The translations under genes and the position numbers were made by a program. From Amycolatopsis viridis (GTDB taxonomy: Bacteria > Actinomycetota > Actinomycetes > Mycobacteriales > Pseudonocardiaceae): 64,000 bases of DNA. Below the pieces are notes generated by a model. That model ran no database searches. It was not told where the DNA came from and saw only the letters and a program-made list of their open reading frames with translations. Location: NCBI RefSeq assembly GCF_011758765.1, contig NZ_JAANOU010000001.1, positions 3,038,001 to 3,102,000 of the forward strand, in the 5' to 3' direction. Positions 8,365 to 18,040 of the stretch are shown one piece after another. Positions within the stretch are counted from its first letter, which is position 1, and each line of letters begins with the position of its first letter.

Positions 8365-8429
8365 GCTCCTGGGCCTCCGCTGTTCGTCCTCGCTCAGCGC
8401 GATCCAACCACAACGCTGCGTGCGGCGCG

Positions 8430-11180
8430 CTACTCGGCACCGGCCGCCACGACCCCGCGTCGCAGCGCCTTGACCGCCTGGGCGGCGGCGTCGCCGACCG
8501 GGTCGGCCCGCCCGAGCACCGTTTTGATCTGGTCGAGCAGGTCGACCACCTGCCGCGACCAGCGCACGAAGTCCCCGGCGGACAGTTCCTGGCCGTTGGC
8601 GTCGGCCGCGGTGAGCACCTTCTCCAGCGATTCGCCCCGCGCCCACCGGTACACCGGCCAGGCGAACCCGGCATCGGGCTCCCGGGTCCGGTCCAGCCGG
8701 TGACGGCGCTCGTCCTCGGCGAGGTCGGTCCAGATCTTGGCGGTCTCCTGCCACGCCCGGGGCACGCCGCCCGCGGGCAGGCGCGGCTCACCGGGCGAGT
8801 CCCGCCGCGCCTCGAACACCAGCGTCGACACGACCGCCGCCAGCTCGGGCGGGGTCAGCCCCTCCCACACACCGTGCCGGATGCACTCGGCCGCGAGCAG
8901 GTCCGACTCACTGTAGAGGCGGGCCAGCCGCTCGCCGTGCTCGGTGACACGGTCCTCGTGCTCGGCGAGGTACCCGCGTTCCGCCAGCAGTGCCCGGATC
9001 CGGTCGAAGGCACGAGCCAGGGAGTGAGTGGTCGCGGCGACGCGGCGTTCCAGCTGCTCGGTCTCCGCGGCCAGCCGGTGGTAGCGCTCGACCCAGCGGA
9101 TGTTGGCCTCCCGCTCGGCCAGTCCGTGGCACGGGTGCGCCCGCAGGGCACGGCGCAACGCGGCCAGCTCACCATCCTCCCCGGCACCGGACCGGCGCTT
9201 CTGCCGGCCCGGCAGCGCGATCCCGGAGTCGCGCAGGTGGGAGGCGATGTCGCGGCGCGTCTTCGGCGACCGCAGCTCGACGTGCTTGGGCAGCCTGATC
9301 CGGCCGAGCGGTTCCACCGGCGCGGAGAAGTCCGCCAACGACAGCGGGCCGGACCAGCGGTCCTCGGTCACCACGACCGGGCGCGGCTCACGCAGCGGGT
9401 CCAGACCCGGGTCGATCACCACCGCGAGCCCGGCGCGCCGGCCGGCCGGCACGGCGATGACGTCACCTTTGCGCAGCTTCTCCAGCGAGGCGGCGGTGTC
9501 GGCGCGGCGCGCGGCGGTGTTCTGCCGGGCCAGGGCCTTCTCCCGGTCGGAGACCTTCTTGCGCAGCTGGACGTAGTCGAGCATCGCGTCGAAGTCGCCG
9601 GTCACCGCCTCGGCGTAACCCTTGAGCGCCTCGCGGTTCTTCTCGATGCGCCGCGCCAGGCCGACCACCGAGCGGTCGGCCTGGAACTGGGCGAAGGACT
9701 GCTCCAGCAGCTCACGGGCCTGCTCGTGGCCGAGCTGGGCGACCAGGTTGATCGCCATGTTGTAGCCGGGCCGGAACGACGACCGCAGCGGGTAGGTCCG
9801 GGTCGAGGCCAGGCCGGCGACGGCCTTCGGATCCATGCCCGGCTGCCACACCACCACCGCGTGGCCCTCGACGTCGATCCCGCGGCGCCCCGCCCGGCCG
9901 GTCAGCTGGGTGTACTCGCCCGGGGTGAGGTCGACGTGCGCCTCGCCGTTGTACTTGACCAGCCGTTCCAGGACGACGGTGCGCGCGGGCATGTTGATGC
10001 CCAGGGCGAGGGTCTCGGTGGCGAACACGACCTTGACCAGCCCGCGCACGAACAGTTCCTCGACGGTCTCCTTGAACGCGGGCAGCAGACCGGCGTGGTG
10101 CCCGGCGACACCGTTCTCCAGCGCCTCGCGCCACTCCCAGTAGCCGAGCACGCCCAGGTCGCCCTCGGGCAGGTCCTTGGTGCGCGTGTCGACGATGCGG
10201 CGCACCTCGGCAGCCTCTTCCGGGGTGTTCAGCCGCAGCCCCGAGCGGGCCACCTGGCTCACAGCGGCGTCACAACCGGCGCGGGAGAAGATGAACACGA
10301 TCGCCGGGAGCAAGCCCGCCGCGTCCAGGCGGGTGATCAGGTCCACCCGCGACGGCGGGCGGAACCGCGGGCCGCGCGAGTACTGCCGGCCACCCCGCCC
10401 GCGGCGCAGTGCGGCCGGGGCGTGCATGCGCCCGACCTCCTCCACGCGCCGCAGCAGGCCGGGGTTGATGCGCAGTTCACCGCGTGAGCCGTCGTCGGCG
10501 AACAGGTCGAGCAGCCGGTTGCCGACCACCATGTGCTGCCACAGCGGCACCGGCCGGTGCTCGTCGACCACCACGGTGGTGTCCCCGCGCACCGTGACCA
10601 GCCATTCGCCGAACTCCTCGGCGTTGCTGACCGTCGCGGACAGGCCGACCACGCGCACGTACTCCGGCAGGTGCAGGATGACCTCTTCCCACACCGCGCC
10701 TCGGAACCGGTCGGCGAGGTAGTGGATCTCGTCCATCACGACGTAGCCGAGGTCGGTGATGGCCGAGGAGCCCGCGTAGAGCATGTTGCGCAGGACCTCG
10801 GTGGTCATCACCACGATCTGCGCGTTGCCGTTGATCGCGGTGTCACCGGTGAGCAGGCCGACCGCGCCGTTGCCGTACCGGGCGACCAGGTCGCCGTACT
10901 TCTGGTTGGACAGCGCCTTGATCGGCGTCGTGTAGAAGCACTTGCGCCCCTCGGCGAGGGCGAGGTGCACCGCGAACTCGCCGACCACCGTCTTACCCGC
11001 ACCGGTGGGCGCGCACACGAGCACGCCGTGGCCGTCCTCCAGCGCGCGGCAGCCGCGGATCTGGAAGTCGTCGAACCCGAAGTCCGCCTCGTCGGCGAAC
11101 CGGGTCAGCTGGGGGTACTGGGCGCGGCGCCTGGCGGCCTGGTAGGCCTCGGCCGGCGACACGGAAGGGCGAGCAGCCAC
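8430..11180 (-). CDS. helY: DEAD/DEAH-box helicase HelY (Ski2/Mtr4-like)
   Basis: The product is 916 aa. Motifs in order: Q-like FQIRGCRAL, Walker A CAPTGAGKT (residues 56-64), TPIKALSNQ, Walker B DEIH (150-153), SAT (181-183) and motif VI QLTGRAGRRGID. A long C-terminal region carries the rRNA-processing-type arch and helical domain of the Ski2-like family. HelY-type proteins are predicted ATP-dependent RNA helicases; HelY is long known only from actinobacteria and its substrate is not firmly established. Start GTG at 11178-11180. It shares its neighbourhood (tatC, tatA, pafC, pafB) with Rv2092c of M. tuberculosis. Confidence 0.92.
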   Translation of the reverse strand: MAARPSVSPAEAYQAARRRAQYPQLTRFADEADFGFDDFQIRGCRALEDGHGVLVCAPTGAGKTVVGEFAVHLALAEGRKCFYTTPIKALSNQKYGDLVARYGNGAVGLLTGDTAINGNAQIVVMTTEVLRNMLYAGSSAITDLGYVVMDEIHYLADRFRGAVWEEVILHLPEYVRVVGLSATVSNAEEFGEWLVTVRGDTTVVVDEHRPVPLWQHMVVGNRLLDLFADDGSRGELRINPGLLRRVEEVGRMHAPAALRRGRGGRQYSRGPRFRPPSRVDLITRLDAAGLLPAIVFIFSRAGCDAAVSQVARSGLRLNTPEEAAEVRRIVDTRTKDLPEGDLGVLGYWEWREALENGVAGHHAGLLPAFKETVEELFVRGLVKVVFATETLALGINMPARTVVLERLVKYNGEAHVDLTPGEYTQLTGRAGRRGIDVEGHAVVVWQPGMDPKAVAGLASTRTYPLRSSFRPGYNMAINLVAQLGHEQARELLEQSFAQFQADRSVVGLARRIEKNREALKGYAEAVTGDFDAMLDYVQLRKKVSDREKALARQNTAARRADTAASLEKLRKGDVIAVPAGRRAGLAVVIDPGLDPLREPRPVVVTEDRWSGPLSLADFSAPVEPLGRIRLPKHVELRSPKTRRDIASHLRDSGIALPGRQKRRSGAGEDGELAALRRALRAHPCHGLAEREANIRWVERYHRLAAETEQLERRVAATTHSLARAFDRIRALLAERGYLAEHEDRVTEHGERLARLYSESDLLAAECIRHGVWEGLTPPELAAVVSTLVFEARRDSPGEPRLPAGGVPRAWQETAKIWTDLAEDERRHRLDRTREPDAGFAWPVYRWARGESLEKVLTAADANGQELSAGDFVRWSRQVVDLLDQIKTVLGRADPVGDAAAQAVKALRRGVVAAGAE

Positions 11181-11226
11181 CCTGCCAGGGTGTCACATGC
11201 GGTGTCCGGGCCGCATGCGGCGGGTA

Positions 11227-12084
11227 TCAGCCCAGCACGGTCAGCGCGTCGCGCACGCAACGCACCGTGACGGGACCGCCGGCGAGCACCTCGCCGTCGG
11301 CGCACCACGGCCAGCCGCTGGCCTCGATCCGGACCTCCCGCGCGCGCAAGGTCCGCACCGCCGGGTGGCGCAGGTGCTTGCCGTGCCGCAGGCCGGGCAG
11401 GATGCGCAGCAGGTCGGCCCGGGTGGCGCGGCCGATGACGGTGACGTCGAACAACCCGTCCGCGGGGTCGGCCCGCGGGCAGATCGGCATGCCGGCGCCG
11501 TAGTAGGCGGTGTTGCCGATCGCGACGAGGGTGGCGTCGAGGTCGAAGCGCCCGGTGCCGGTGGTGAGGGTGACCGGGCGGGCGCGGAACGCGGCGAGCT
11601 CGGCCAGGACCGCCAGGTCGTAGCGGTGCGGCCCGGGTGGCCAGCACAACCGGCCGGCGCGGGCGTTGACGGCGGCGTCGAAGCCGGTGCACAGCACGGT
11701 CGCGAACCAGGTGCTGCCCACCCGGCCCAGGTCCACGGTGCGGTGCCGCTGCTCCCGCACCGCGGCGACCACCGCGTCGGCTGCGGTGACCGGATCCAGC
11801 GGGAACCCGAGACCGCGGGCCAGGTCGTTGCCGGTGCCGGCCGGGACCAGCCCCAGCGGCGTGCCGGTGGCGGCGCAGAACTGCACAGCGTGGTGCGCCG
11901 CCCCGTCCCCGCCGAGCACGACGAGCGCGTCGAGGTCCCCGGTCAGCGTCGACGGTGCCGCGGCGCCGAGCAGGTCCAGGCGGTCCACCCCGGCACGCAG
12001 ACGTTCGGCCACGGTGCCGGCGATCCGCGCCGCCGCGCCGCGGCCGGTGCCGGGGTGGACGGCCAGGGCCACACGGATACCCAT
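11227..12084 (-). CDS. Diacylglycerol/lipid kinase family protein (YegS-like)
   Basis: The product is 285 aa. It has VHPGTGRG near the N-terminus and LVVLGGDGAAHHAVQ, the GGDG catalytic loop of the DagK catalytic domain. GLVPAGTGNDLARGLG is the conserved PAGTGND motif. The C-terminal beta domain is present. Members phosphorylate diacylglycerol or other lipids at the cytoplasmic membrane. ATG 12082-12084 follows GGAG. It starts 14 bp after the tatC stop, so it is probably in the tat-helY transcription unit. In M. tuberculosis no such gene separates helY and tatC, so it is an insertion relative to that order. Confidence 0.88.
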   Translation of the reverse strand: MGIRVALAVHPGTGRGAAARIAGTVAERLRAGVDRLDLLGAAAPSTLTGDLDALVVLGGDGAAHHAVQFCAATGTPLGLVPAGTGNDLARGLGFPLDPVTAADAVVAAVREQRHRTVDLGRVGSTWFATVLCTGFDAAVNARAGRLCWPPGPHRYDLAVLAELAAFRARPVTLTTGTGRFDLDATLVAIGNTAYYGAGMPICPRADPADGLFDVTVIGRATRADLLRILPGLRHGKHLRHPAVRTLRAREVRIEASGWPWCADGEVLAGGPVTVRCVRDALTVLG

Positions 12085-12098
12085 CGAGCTCCGCCCGG

Positions 12099-13043
12099 CT
12101 AGGTCACGTCCTCGGTCCTGGGCTTGGCCGGCGTGTCGTCGTCGACGGTGGTCGGGGTGTAGTCGAACGGCGCGGGCTGGTCGTCGGGCAGGTGCGCCCA
12201 CTCCGAGCTCTCGCTCTCGCGGTACTTGCGCGCGTCGTGGACGCGGGCGATCTGGATCGCGAGCTCGGCGAGCACGGTCAGCGCGCCGGCCAGGGCGATC
12301 ATCGAGAACGGGTCGGAGCCCGGGGTGGCGAACGCCGCGAACACGAACACCAGGAAGATCAGCCCGCGACGCCACTTCTTCAGCTGGGCGTACTTGACCA
12401 CGCCCACGAAGTTCAGCATCACCAGCACCAGCGGCAGCTCGAAGCTGACCCCGAAGATGATCAGCAGCGACAGCACGAACGAGATGTACTTGTCACCGGT
12501 CAGGCCGGTGATGAAGAAGTCGCTGCCGAAGCCCATCAGCAGCTGCAGCGCGTGCGGGATGATCAGGTAGGCCACCACCGCGCCACCGGCGAACAGCACA
12601 CTCGCGCAGCCGACGAACGTCAGCGCGTACTTGCGCTCCTTGCTGTACAGGCCGGGCGCGATGAACGCCCAGAACTGGTACAGCCACAGCGGGGAGGTCA
12701 GCACTGCGCCCGCGGCCAGGCCGACCTTCAGCTGGATCATGAACGCCTCGAACGGCACGGTCTGCAGCAGGCGGCAGCCTTCGCCGCTGCCCAGCCGCCG
12801 GTCGGGCGGGATGGCGCAGTACGGGCCGTTGACGATGTCGCCCAGCGACGGCACCGGCCCCATCCGGGTGTTGAACCAGATGAAACCGAAGATCCCCCCG
12901 GCGACCACGGCGAGCAGTGCCCAGCCGAGCCGGCGCCGGAACTCGTAGATGTGCTCGATGAGCGTCATCGTGCCGTCGGGGTTGAGCCGGCGGCTGCGCT
13001 TGCGCCGCCGGTCCCTCCGGCTCGGGGAGGCGGAGTCCGCCAC
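12099..13043 (-). CDS. tatC: Sec-independent translocase TatC
   Basis: The product is 314 aa with six predicted membrane helices. The N-terminal MTLIEHIYEFRRRL motif (LxxHLxExRxR type) recognises twin-arginine signal peptides. PFEAFMIQLKVGL is the conserved first-periplasmic-loop/helix motif, and FAAFATPGSDPFS marks helix 5. A basic N-terminal extension precedes it and an acidic C-terminal tail follows. It forms the receptor for folded, Tat-exported proteins with TatA. GTG start at 13041-13043, 17 bp after tatA. At least one predicted Tat substrate, the TAXI protein at 59862, is in the window. Confidence 0.97.
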   Translation of the reverse strand: MADSASPSRRDRRRKRSRRLNPDGTMTLIEHIYEFRRRLGWALLAVVAGGIFGFIWFNTRMGPVPSLGDIVNGPYCAIPPDRRLGSGEGCRLLQTVPFEAFMIQLKVGLAAGAVLTSPLWLYQFWAFIAPGLYSKERKYALTFVGCASVLFAGGAVVAYLIIPHALQLLMGFGSDFFITGLTGDKYISFVLSLLIIFGVSFELPLVLVMLNFVGVVKYAQLKKWRRGLIFLVFVFAAFATPGSDPFSMIALAGALTVLAELAIQIARVHDARKYRESESSEWAHLPDDQPAPFDYTPTTVDDDTPAKPRTEDVT

Positions 13044-13060
13044 GAGAGGCTCCGTCCTCG

Positions 13061-13405
13061 TCAGCTGGCGTGCTTGTGCGCCTGGTCGGCCTTCTCCGCC
13101 GCCTGCTGCCGCTTCAGTTCGTCGAGCTGCCGCTGCAGCTGCGCGACCTGGTCATCCGCCGGACCCGCCGTGGACCCGGTGGAAGCCGTGGACGCGGTCG
13201 CGGTCGTTCCCTCGGAGGTCGTGATCTGCTTCGTATCGGGCTCGGTGGCCGTGCCGTCCTCACGGAGGTCCTTGGTCTCGGCCTTGAAGATCTTCATGGA
13301 CTTGCCGATGGACCGCGCGGCGTCCGGCAGGCGCTTCGCGCCGAACAGCAGGACCACGAGGAGCACCAGAATGATCAAGTGCCACGGCTGCAACCCGTTC
13401 AGCAT
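13061..13405 (-). CDS. tatA: Sec-independent translocase TatA
   Basis: The product is 114 aa. A single membrane helix (about 8-22) is followed by [20 protein letters not shown], the FGxKRLP hinge and amphipathic helix of TatA/E, and then a long Thr/Ser/Ala-rich tail. It oligomerises to form the Tat pore with TatC. An AGGAGG ribosome binding site precedes the ATG. The start overlaps the stop of the upstream small membrane protein gene by 1 bp (TGATG), so the pafC-side gene, tatA and tatC are coupled. Confidence 0.96.
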   Translation of the reverse strand: MLNGLQPWHLIILVLLVVLLFGAKRLPDAARSIGKSMKIFKAETKDLREDGTATEPDTKQITTSEGTTATASTASTGSTAGPADDQVAQLQRQLDELKRQQAAEKADQAHKHAS

Positions 13406-13650
13406 CAGTGGCCTCCTTCCTTGCTTGTGACCAATGCTACTTGCTCGGGGGTGGGACGCCGCCGTTGCTCGATCGCGACGCGCAGACCGGCCGACCGGGC
13501 CTTCAGCAGCCCGGTGCGGTCGGTGATGTTCACCGTCACCATGCTCGATGCCCGCCGGAACCGGCGCAAGACCCTGACTGTCCGGATCAGGACAACAATG
13601 AGCGCGAGCACTCCCGCGGCGGCGAGCAGAACACTCGGCAGGTACGACAC
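13405..13650 (-). CDS. Small membrane protein between pafC and tatA
   Basis: The product is 81 aa. One N-terminal membrane helix (about residues 5-25) is followed by an Arg-rich segment ([13 protein letters not shown]). A soluble part includes [19 protein letters not shown] and ends near [15 protein letters not shown] do not recognise a named family. Placement is tight: 9 bp after pafC and overlapping the tatA start by 1 bp, so it belongs to the pafBC-tat operon. Codon usage is like its neighbours. It could be a Tat-associated or envelope protein, but that is a guess from position. Confidence 0.7.
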   Translation of the reverse strand: MSYLPSVLLAAAGVLALIVVLIRTVRVLRRFRRASSMVTVNITDRTGLLKARSAGLRVAIEQRRRPTPEQVALVTSKEGGH

Positions 13651-13659
13651 GCCGTCACC

Positions 13660-14640
13660 CTACTGGCCCAAGGTGACCGGCAGGTGACGTGCCCTTTCCA
13701 GCGCGGCGGCGGCCCGGCTGCGCACCGCCGCCGCGAGCCCGGGCGGACTCTCCACCCGCGCATCGCCGCCCAGACCCAGCACCAGCCGCACCATCCAGGA
13801 CTCGTCGCCGTAGCGCATCCGCACCCGCAGCCGCCCGCCGTCGAGCTCGCCCAGCTCCTCGCACGGGTAGTACTCGGCCACCCACCGGGCGTCCGGTTCG
13901 AGCACCAGCTGCGCCTCCGCCTGACCGGGCCGCGCCCGGAACACCCCGTCGGAGATGTCGGTGGGCCGCGCGGCCGGCGGCGGTGCGGCCCGCTCGTCGA
14001 GCACCTCGACCTCGTCGATGCGGTCCAGCCGGAACAGCCGCACCCCCTCGGCGCGCCGGCACCAGGCCTCCAGGTACCCGACCGCCTGCACGATCAACAG
14101 GCGCATCGGGTCGACCGTGCGCTCGGTGATCTGGTCCCGCGACGCCGTGTAGTAGCGGATCCGCAGCGCCCGGCCGGCCCGCAGGGCGCTCTGCACCACC
14201 CCCCGGGTGGCCGCGGTCTTCTCACCCTCCCGCAGCGCACGCCCGACCACGACCCCGGACGGCTGCGCCTGACCCGCCGCCGCCTCGATCTTCGCGATGG
14301 CGCGGTGCACCGCGTCGGTGTCGACCACGCCCGGGGTCTCGGCCACCGCCCGCAACGCGACCAGCAACGCGGTCGCCTCACCCCCGGTGAGCCGCAGCGG
14401 CCGGTTCATGCCCGCGTCGAAGGTGACGGTGACCGTGTCACCCTCGAAGGACAGGTCGATCAGATCACCCGGACCGTAGCCGGGCAGCCCGCACATCCAC
14501 AGCAGCTCCAGGTCGCGGCGCAACTGCCGCGCGCTCACCCCGAAGTCGCGCGCCGCGTCCTCGATGCGGATACCCGGCCGGGCCAGCAGGTACGGCACGA
14601 GCGCGAGCAGCCGGGGCATCCGGTCGGTCGAGCCGCTCAT
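13660..14640 (-). CDS. pafC: WYL-domain transcriptional regulator PafC
   Basis: The product is 326 aa. An N-terminal winged helix covers about residues 1-70 (LLALVPYLLARPGIRIEDAA and SARQLRRDLELL). A central WYL domain includes AGRALRIRYYTASRD and VGYLEAWCRRAEGVRLFRLD, and a C-terminal WCX-like domain ends the protein. In mycobacteria PafB and PafC form a heterodimeric activator of DNA-damage genes, sensing single-stranded DNA through the WYL domain; despite the name it is not needed for pupylation. The ATG overlaps the pafB stop (ATGA). Confidence 0.93.
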   Translation of the reverse strand: MSGSTDRMPRLLALVPYLLARPGIRIEDAARDFGVSARQLRRDLELLWMCGLPGYGPGDLIDLSFEGDTVTVTFDAGMNRPLRLTGGEATALLVALRAVAETPGVVDTDAVHRAIAKIEAAAGQAQPSGVVVGRALREGEKTAATRGVVQSALRAGRALRIRYYTASRDQITERTVDPMRLLIVQAVGYLEAWCRRAEGVRLFRLDRIDEVEVLDERAAPPPAARPTDISDGVFRARPGQAEAQLVLEPDARWVAEYYPCEELGELDGGRLRVRMRYGDESWMVRLVLGLGGDARVESPPGLAAAVRSRAAAALERARHLPVTLGQ

Positions 14641-15617
14641 CGCCGCACCTCGTGGTGCAGGATCGACTCGAGCCGCCCGCGGACCGCCTTGGCCAGCACG
14701 TCCGGCTCCAGCACGAGCACGTCCGGCCCGTGCCCGGCGATCCAGTCCGCCGCGCTCTCCGGGAAGTACAGGTCGATCTCGGCCAGATCCCCCGGCACCC
14801 CGTCCACCGTCATCCGCCCGGTGAGCCGCGCCCGGCGCCGCACCCCCGCCGCGCGGTGGTCGGCGATCCACAACTTCGCGGTGGTCACCGGCGACGGCTC
14901 CGGCTCCCCGGTGCCGGCGATCAGCTCCAGCAGGTTCACGTTTTCCGGCCGCTGCACCTCACCCGGCCTGCCCACCGTGCGCACGTCACCGACTATCCGC
15001 GACAGCCGGAAACACCGCGGCGCCGCCCGATCCCGGTCGTGCCCCACCACGTACCACCGCGCCCGCCAGGACACCACACCCCACGGCTCCAGGGTGCGGG
15101 TCAGCCGCTCCGCCGACCCCGAGCGCCGGTAGGAGAACTGCACCGCCTGATGCGCCTGCACCGCGGCGACCAGCGGGGTGAAGGCCGGCTCCGCCCGCAC
15201 CCGCGACTCCACCACCGGCGGCTCGGTGTGGTCCACCTCGACCCCGGCCGCGCGCAGCTTCACCAGCGCACCCTGGGCCTGCCCGGTCATCTCCGGCGAG
15301 TCCCACAGCCGCACCGCGAGCCCCACGGCCGCGGCCTCGTCAGGCGCCAGCTCGATCTCCCCCAGCTCGTAGTCGCGGCGCGCGATGCGATAGCCCTCCG
15401 CCGGGTCGAACGCCGAGTTGCGGCCGGTCTCCAGCGGAATCCCCAGCTCGCGCAGCTCGGTCTTGTCCCGCTCGAACATGCGGGAGAACGCCTCGTCGCT
15501 GGCCGCGTCGGCGTACCCGGGCACGATCCCGCGGATCCGGTCAGCGGTCAGGTACTGCCGGGTCGACAGCAGAGCGAGCACCAGGTTGACCAGGCGCTCG
15601 GCGCGGGCGGTGGACAC
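14637..15617 (-). CDS. pafB: WYL-domain transcriptional regulator PafB
   Basis: The product is 326 aa. It starts STARAERLVNLVLALLSTRQ, the usual PafB N-terminal winged helix, then has the WYL domain (VQFSYRRSGS, LEPWGVVSWRARWYVVGHD) and a WCX domain. I chose GTG 15615-15617 over the longer frame. It matches the family N-terminus, and a -10-like TACTGT ends exactly 6 nt upstream, which predicts a leaderless mRNA. It is coupled to pafC by a 4-bp overlap. With PafC it is expected to activate repair genes carrying the RecA-NDp-type promoter. Confidence 0.93.
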   Translation of the reverse strand: MSTARAERLVNLVLALLSTRQYLTADRIRGIVPGYADAASDEAFSRMFERDKTELRELGIPLETGRNSAFDPAEGYRIARRDYELGEIELAPDEAAAVGLAVRLWDSPEMTGQAQGALVKLRAAGVEVDHTEPPVVESRVRAEPAFTPLVAAVQAHQAVQFSYRRSGSAERLTRTLEPWGVVSWRARWYVVGHDRDRAAPRCFRLSRIVGDVRTVGRPGEVQRPENVNLLELIAGTGEPEPSPVTTAKLWIADHRAAGVRRRARLTGRMTVDGVPGDLAEIDLYFPESAADWIAGHGPDVLVLEPDVLAKAVRGRLESILHHEVRR

Positions 15618-15623
15618 CCGACA

Positions 15624-15629
15624 ACAGTA
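15624..15629 (-). promoter_or_regulatory. -10 box TACTGT of a leaderless pafB promoter
   Basis: On the minus strand TACTGT is followed by TGTCGG and then the GTG start of pafB. The TANNNT box with a 6-nt gap is the standard layout of actinobacterial leaderless promoters. No ribosome binding site is visible in front of this GTG, which agrees. Confidence 0.55.
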
Positions 15630-15727
15630 ACTCGCACTGATGATCGAGTCCGCGCGGTCCGCCCCCGGCGCGCCAGGAACTTCACGAGATACCCACCCGT
15701 GCCGCACCGAGCCGTGAAATCATCCGC

Positions 15728-16504
15728 TCAGCGGCGTTCCCACGGGATCTGCTCGCCCGCCTCGACCGCGAACGGCAACCGGTTCTCCGCCGGCGGCAGC
15801 GGGCAGGTCGCCAGGTCGATGAACGCGCACGGCAGGTTCACCGCCCGGTTGAAGTCCAGCTCCACCCGGCCCCGCGCGTCCGGCGCCGCGACCGACAGGC
15901 TGCGGTTCGCCGCATACGTCGTCACCCCGGACGTCGCATCGGTGAACAGCACCGAGAACGCCGCCGCCCCCTTGCCGTTGAACGCGGTCAGCGCGAACTC
16001 CTCGCCCGCACGGGAGAACCGCAGCACCCCCGGCGAGGAATACACGTGCGACAGTCCCTCCACCACCGCCCCGACCGTCACCGCACGCGGCTCGTCGAAC
16101 GGCTCGAACCGCCCGGACAGCACCCACGCCGGATCCGGCTCGTAGGCAGGCACCCCGCGGAACGCCGCCCGCACCGGGGCCGCCGGATCCCGCAACCGCA
16201 CCAGGTACCCGCCGCGGCGCGCCACCTCCACGACCCGGTCACCGGCCTTGACCATCTCGCCAGGGCCGCTCTCGGCCAGCTCGAACCGCGCCGTCCCGGA
16301 CACCTCGAGCTCGTCGTCCGGGCCGGCCGACACCACTGCAGCGGCGCCCTCCTCGTGCCAGGTGCCCGGGATGCCGTCGAACCGCTGCGGCTCCGGCGTC
16401 AGCCAATGCCGCGCCGTGATGCTCAACCAGCCGTGCGGCTCCGCGAGCACCCGCTCCCGTTCGGCGTGCCACTCCCGCCACGCGGCCGCGAACCCGCCGC
16501 TCAC
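15728..16504 (-). CDS. DUF1684 family protein coupled to pafA
   Basis: The product is 258 aa. Conserved DUF1684 features include [20 protein letters not shown] near the start, TWHEEG, and the C-terminal block [19 protein letters not shown] followed by [19 protein letters not shown]. The family fold is beta-rich and its function is unknown. The GTG start (16502-16504) overlaps the pafA stop (GTGA), so its translation is coupled to the Pup ligase. A link to pupylation is only positional inference. The frame is open further upstream but the extra N-terminus would lie within pafA. Confidence 0.85.
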   Translation of the reverse strand: MSGGFAAAWREWHAERERVLAEPHGWLSITARHWLTPEPQRFDGIPGTWHEEGAAAVVSAGPDDELEVSGTARFELAESGPGEMVKAGDRVVEVARRGGYLVRLRDPAAPVRAAFRGVPAYEPDPAWVLSGRFEPFDEPRAVTVGAVVEGLSHVYSSPGVLRFSRAGEEFALTAFNGKGAAAFSVLFTDATSGVTTYAANRSLSVAAPDARGRVELDFNRAVNLPCAFIDLATCPLPPAENRLPFAVEAGEQIPWERR

Positions 16505-17859
16505 AGCGAGCTGATCAACCGGTCGACGCGCTCGTCCACCGCGCGGAACGGGTCCTTGCACAACACGGTCCGCTGCGCCTGGTCGTTCAGCTTCAGGTGC
16601 ACCCAGTCGACCGTGAAGTCGCGCCCCGCGGCCTGCGCCGCCGCGATGAAATCACCCCGCAGCTTCGCCCGCGTGGTCTGCGGTGGGGTGTCCTTCGCCA
16701 GCTCGATCTCACCGTCGTCGGTGATCCGCCGCACCAGCCCCTTGCGCTGCAGCAGGTCGAACAGGCCCCGCCCACGCCGGATGTCGTGGTAGGCCAGGTC
16801 CAGCTGCGCCACCCGGGGGCTGGACAGGTCCAGGTTGTGCTTGGCCCGGTACCGCTCCACCAGCCGATGCTTGATCGCCCAGTCGATCTCGGTGTCGATC
16901 TTGCCGAAGTCCTGTTGCTCCACCGCGTCCAGCGCACGGCCCCACAACTCGACGACCCGCTGCGCGGTCGGGCCGGAATCGTTGGCCTGCACGTGCTGCA
17001 CCGCACGGCCGTAGTACTCGCGCTGGATGTCCAGCGCCGAGGCCTCCCGCCCGCCGGCCAGCCGCACCGGGCGGCGCCCGGTCAGGTCGTGGCTGATCTC
17101 CCGGATCGCCCGGATCGGGTTGTCCAGCGTGAAGTCCCGGAACTGGACACCCTGCTCGATCATCTCGAGCACCAGGTTCGCCGTCCCGATCTTCAGCAGG
17201 GTCGTCGGCTCCGCCATGTTCGAGTCGCCCACGATGACGTGCAGCCGGCGGTACCGCTCGGCGTCGGCGTGCGGCTCGTCCCGCGTGTTGATGATCGGCC
17301 GCGACCGCGTGGTGGCGCTGGACACGCCCTCCCAGATGTGCTCGGCCCGCTGCGACAGGCAGTACACCGCGCCCCGCGGCGTCTGCAGCACCTTGCCCGC
17401 GCCGCAGATCAGCTGGCGGGTCACCAGGAACGGCAGCAGCACATCCGCGATCCGGGAGAACTCACCCGCGCGCGTCACCAGGTAGTTCTCGTGACACCCG
17501 TAGGAGTTGCCGGCCGAGTCGGTGTTGTTCTTGAACAGGAAGATGTCGCCGCCGATGCCCTCGTCGGCCAGCCGCCGTTCCGCGTCGACCAGCAGGTCCT
17601 CGAGGATCCGCTCACCGGCCTTGTCGTGCGTGACGAGCTGCACCAGGTCGTCACATTCCGCGGTGGCGTACTCCGGGTGCGACCCCACGTCGAGGTAGAG
17701 CCGGGAGCCGTTGGACAGGAAGACGTTGGACGAGCGCCCCCACGACACGACCCGCCGGAACAGGTAGCGCGCCACCTCATCGGGCGAGAGCCGGCGCTGC
17801 CCGTGAAACGTGCAGGTGACGCCGAACTCGGTCTCGATGCCAAAAATCCGCCGCTGCAT
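16501..17859 (-). CDS. pafA: Pup-protein ligase PafA
   Basis: The product is 452 aa, the standard length. It starts [13 protein letters not shown], the glutamine-synthetase-like nucleotide site with Glu9. [15 protein letters not shown] places the catalytic Asp at residue 57. [20 protein letters not shown] and [19 protein letters not shown] line the ATP and Pup sites. It phosphorylates the C-terminal Glu of Pup and joins it to substrate lysines. It lacks the Dop-loop found in the Dop paralogue at 20959. It is followed without a gap by the DUF1684 gene. The start has no ribosome binding site but has a well-placed -10, so a leaderless mRNA is likely. Confidence 0.97.
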   Translation of the reverse strand: MQRRIFGIETEFGVTCTFHGQRRLSPDEVARYLFRRVVSWGRSSNVFLSNGSRLYLDVGSHPEYATAECDDLVQLVTHDKAGERILEDLLVDAERRLADEGIGGDIFLFKNNTDSAGNSYGCHENYLVTRAGEFSRIADVLLPFLVTRQLICGAGKVLQTPRGAVYCLSQRAEHIWEGVSSATTRSRPIINTRDEPHADAERYRRLHVIVGDSNMAEPTTLLKIGTANLVLEMIEQGVQFRDFTLDNPIRAIREISHDLTGRRPVRLAGGREASALDIQREYYGRAVQHVQANDSGPTAQRVVELWGRALDAVEQQDFGKIDTEIDWAIKHRLVERYRAKHNLDLSSPRVAQLDLAYHDIRRGRGLFDLLQRKGLVRRITDDGEIELAKDTPPQTTRAKLRGDFIAAAQAAGRDFTVDWVHLKLNDQAQRTVLCKDPFRAVDERVDRLISSL

Positions 17860-17865
17860 CTCTCA

Positions 17866-17871
17866 ATGCTA
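17866..17871 (-). promoter_or_regulatory. -10 box TAGCAT of a leaderless pafA promoter
   Basis: Minus-strand TAGCAT is followed by TGAGAG and the ATG of pafA. The 6-nt gap predicts transcription starting at the A of ATG. This would be the promoter for pafA and the DUF1684 gene. Confidence 0.55.
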
Positions 17872-18040
17872 GGCGCTTTTGGCCCGCCAGCGGTGCGCCG
17901 TTCGGGCGGCGACACGCCGCGTGATCGTCGCATCCCGTGCCCGGTCGCCGCGGGCAACGCCGTCACCTGGGGTTTCCCACCACGTGACCGGAACCACCCG
18001 ATAGAGTCGTAGCTGACGACGACAGGGGTGACCCGCAACC

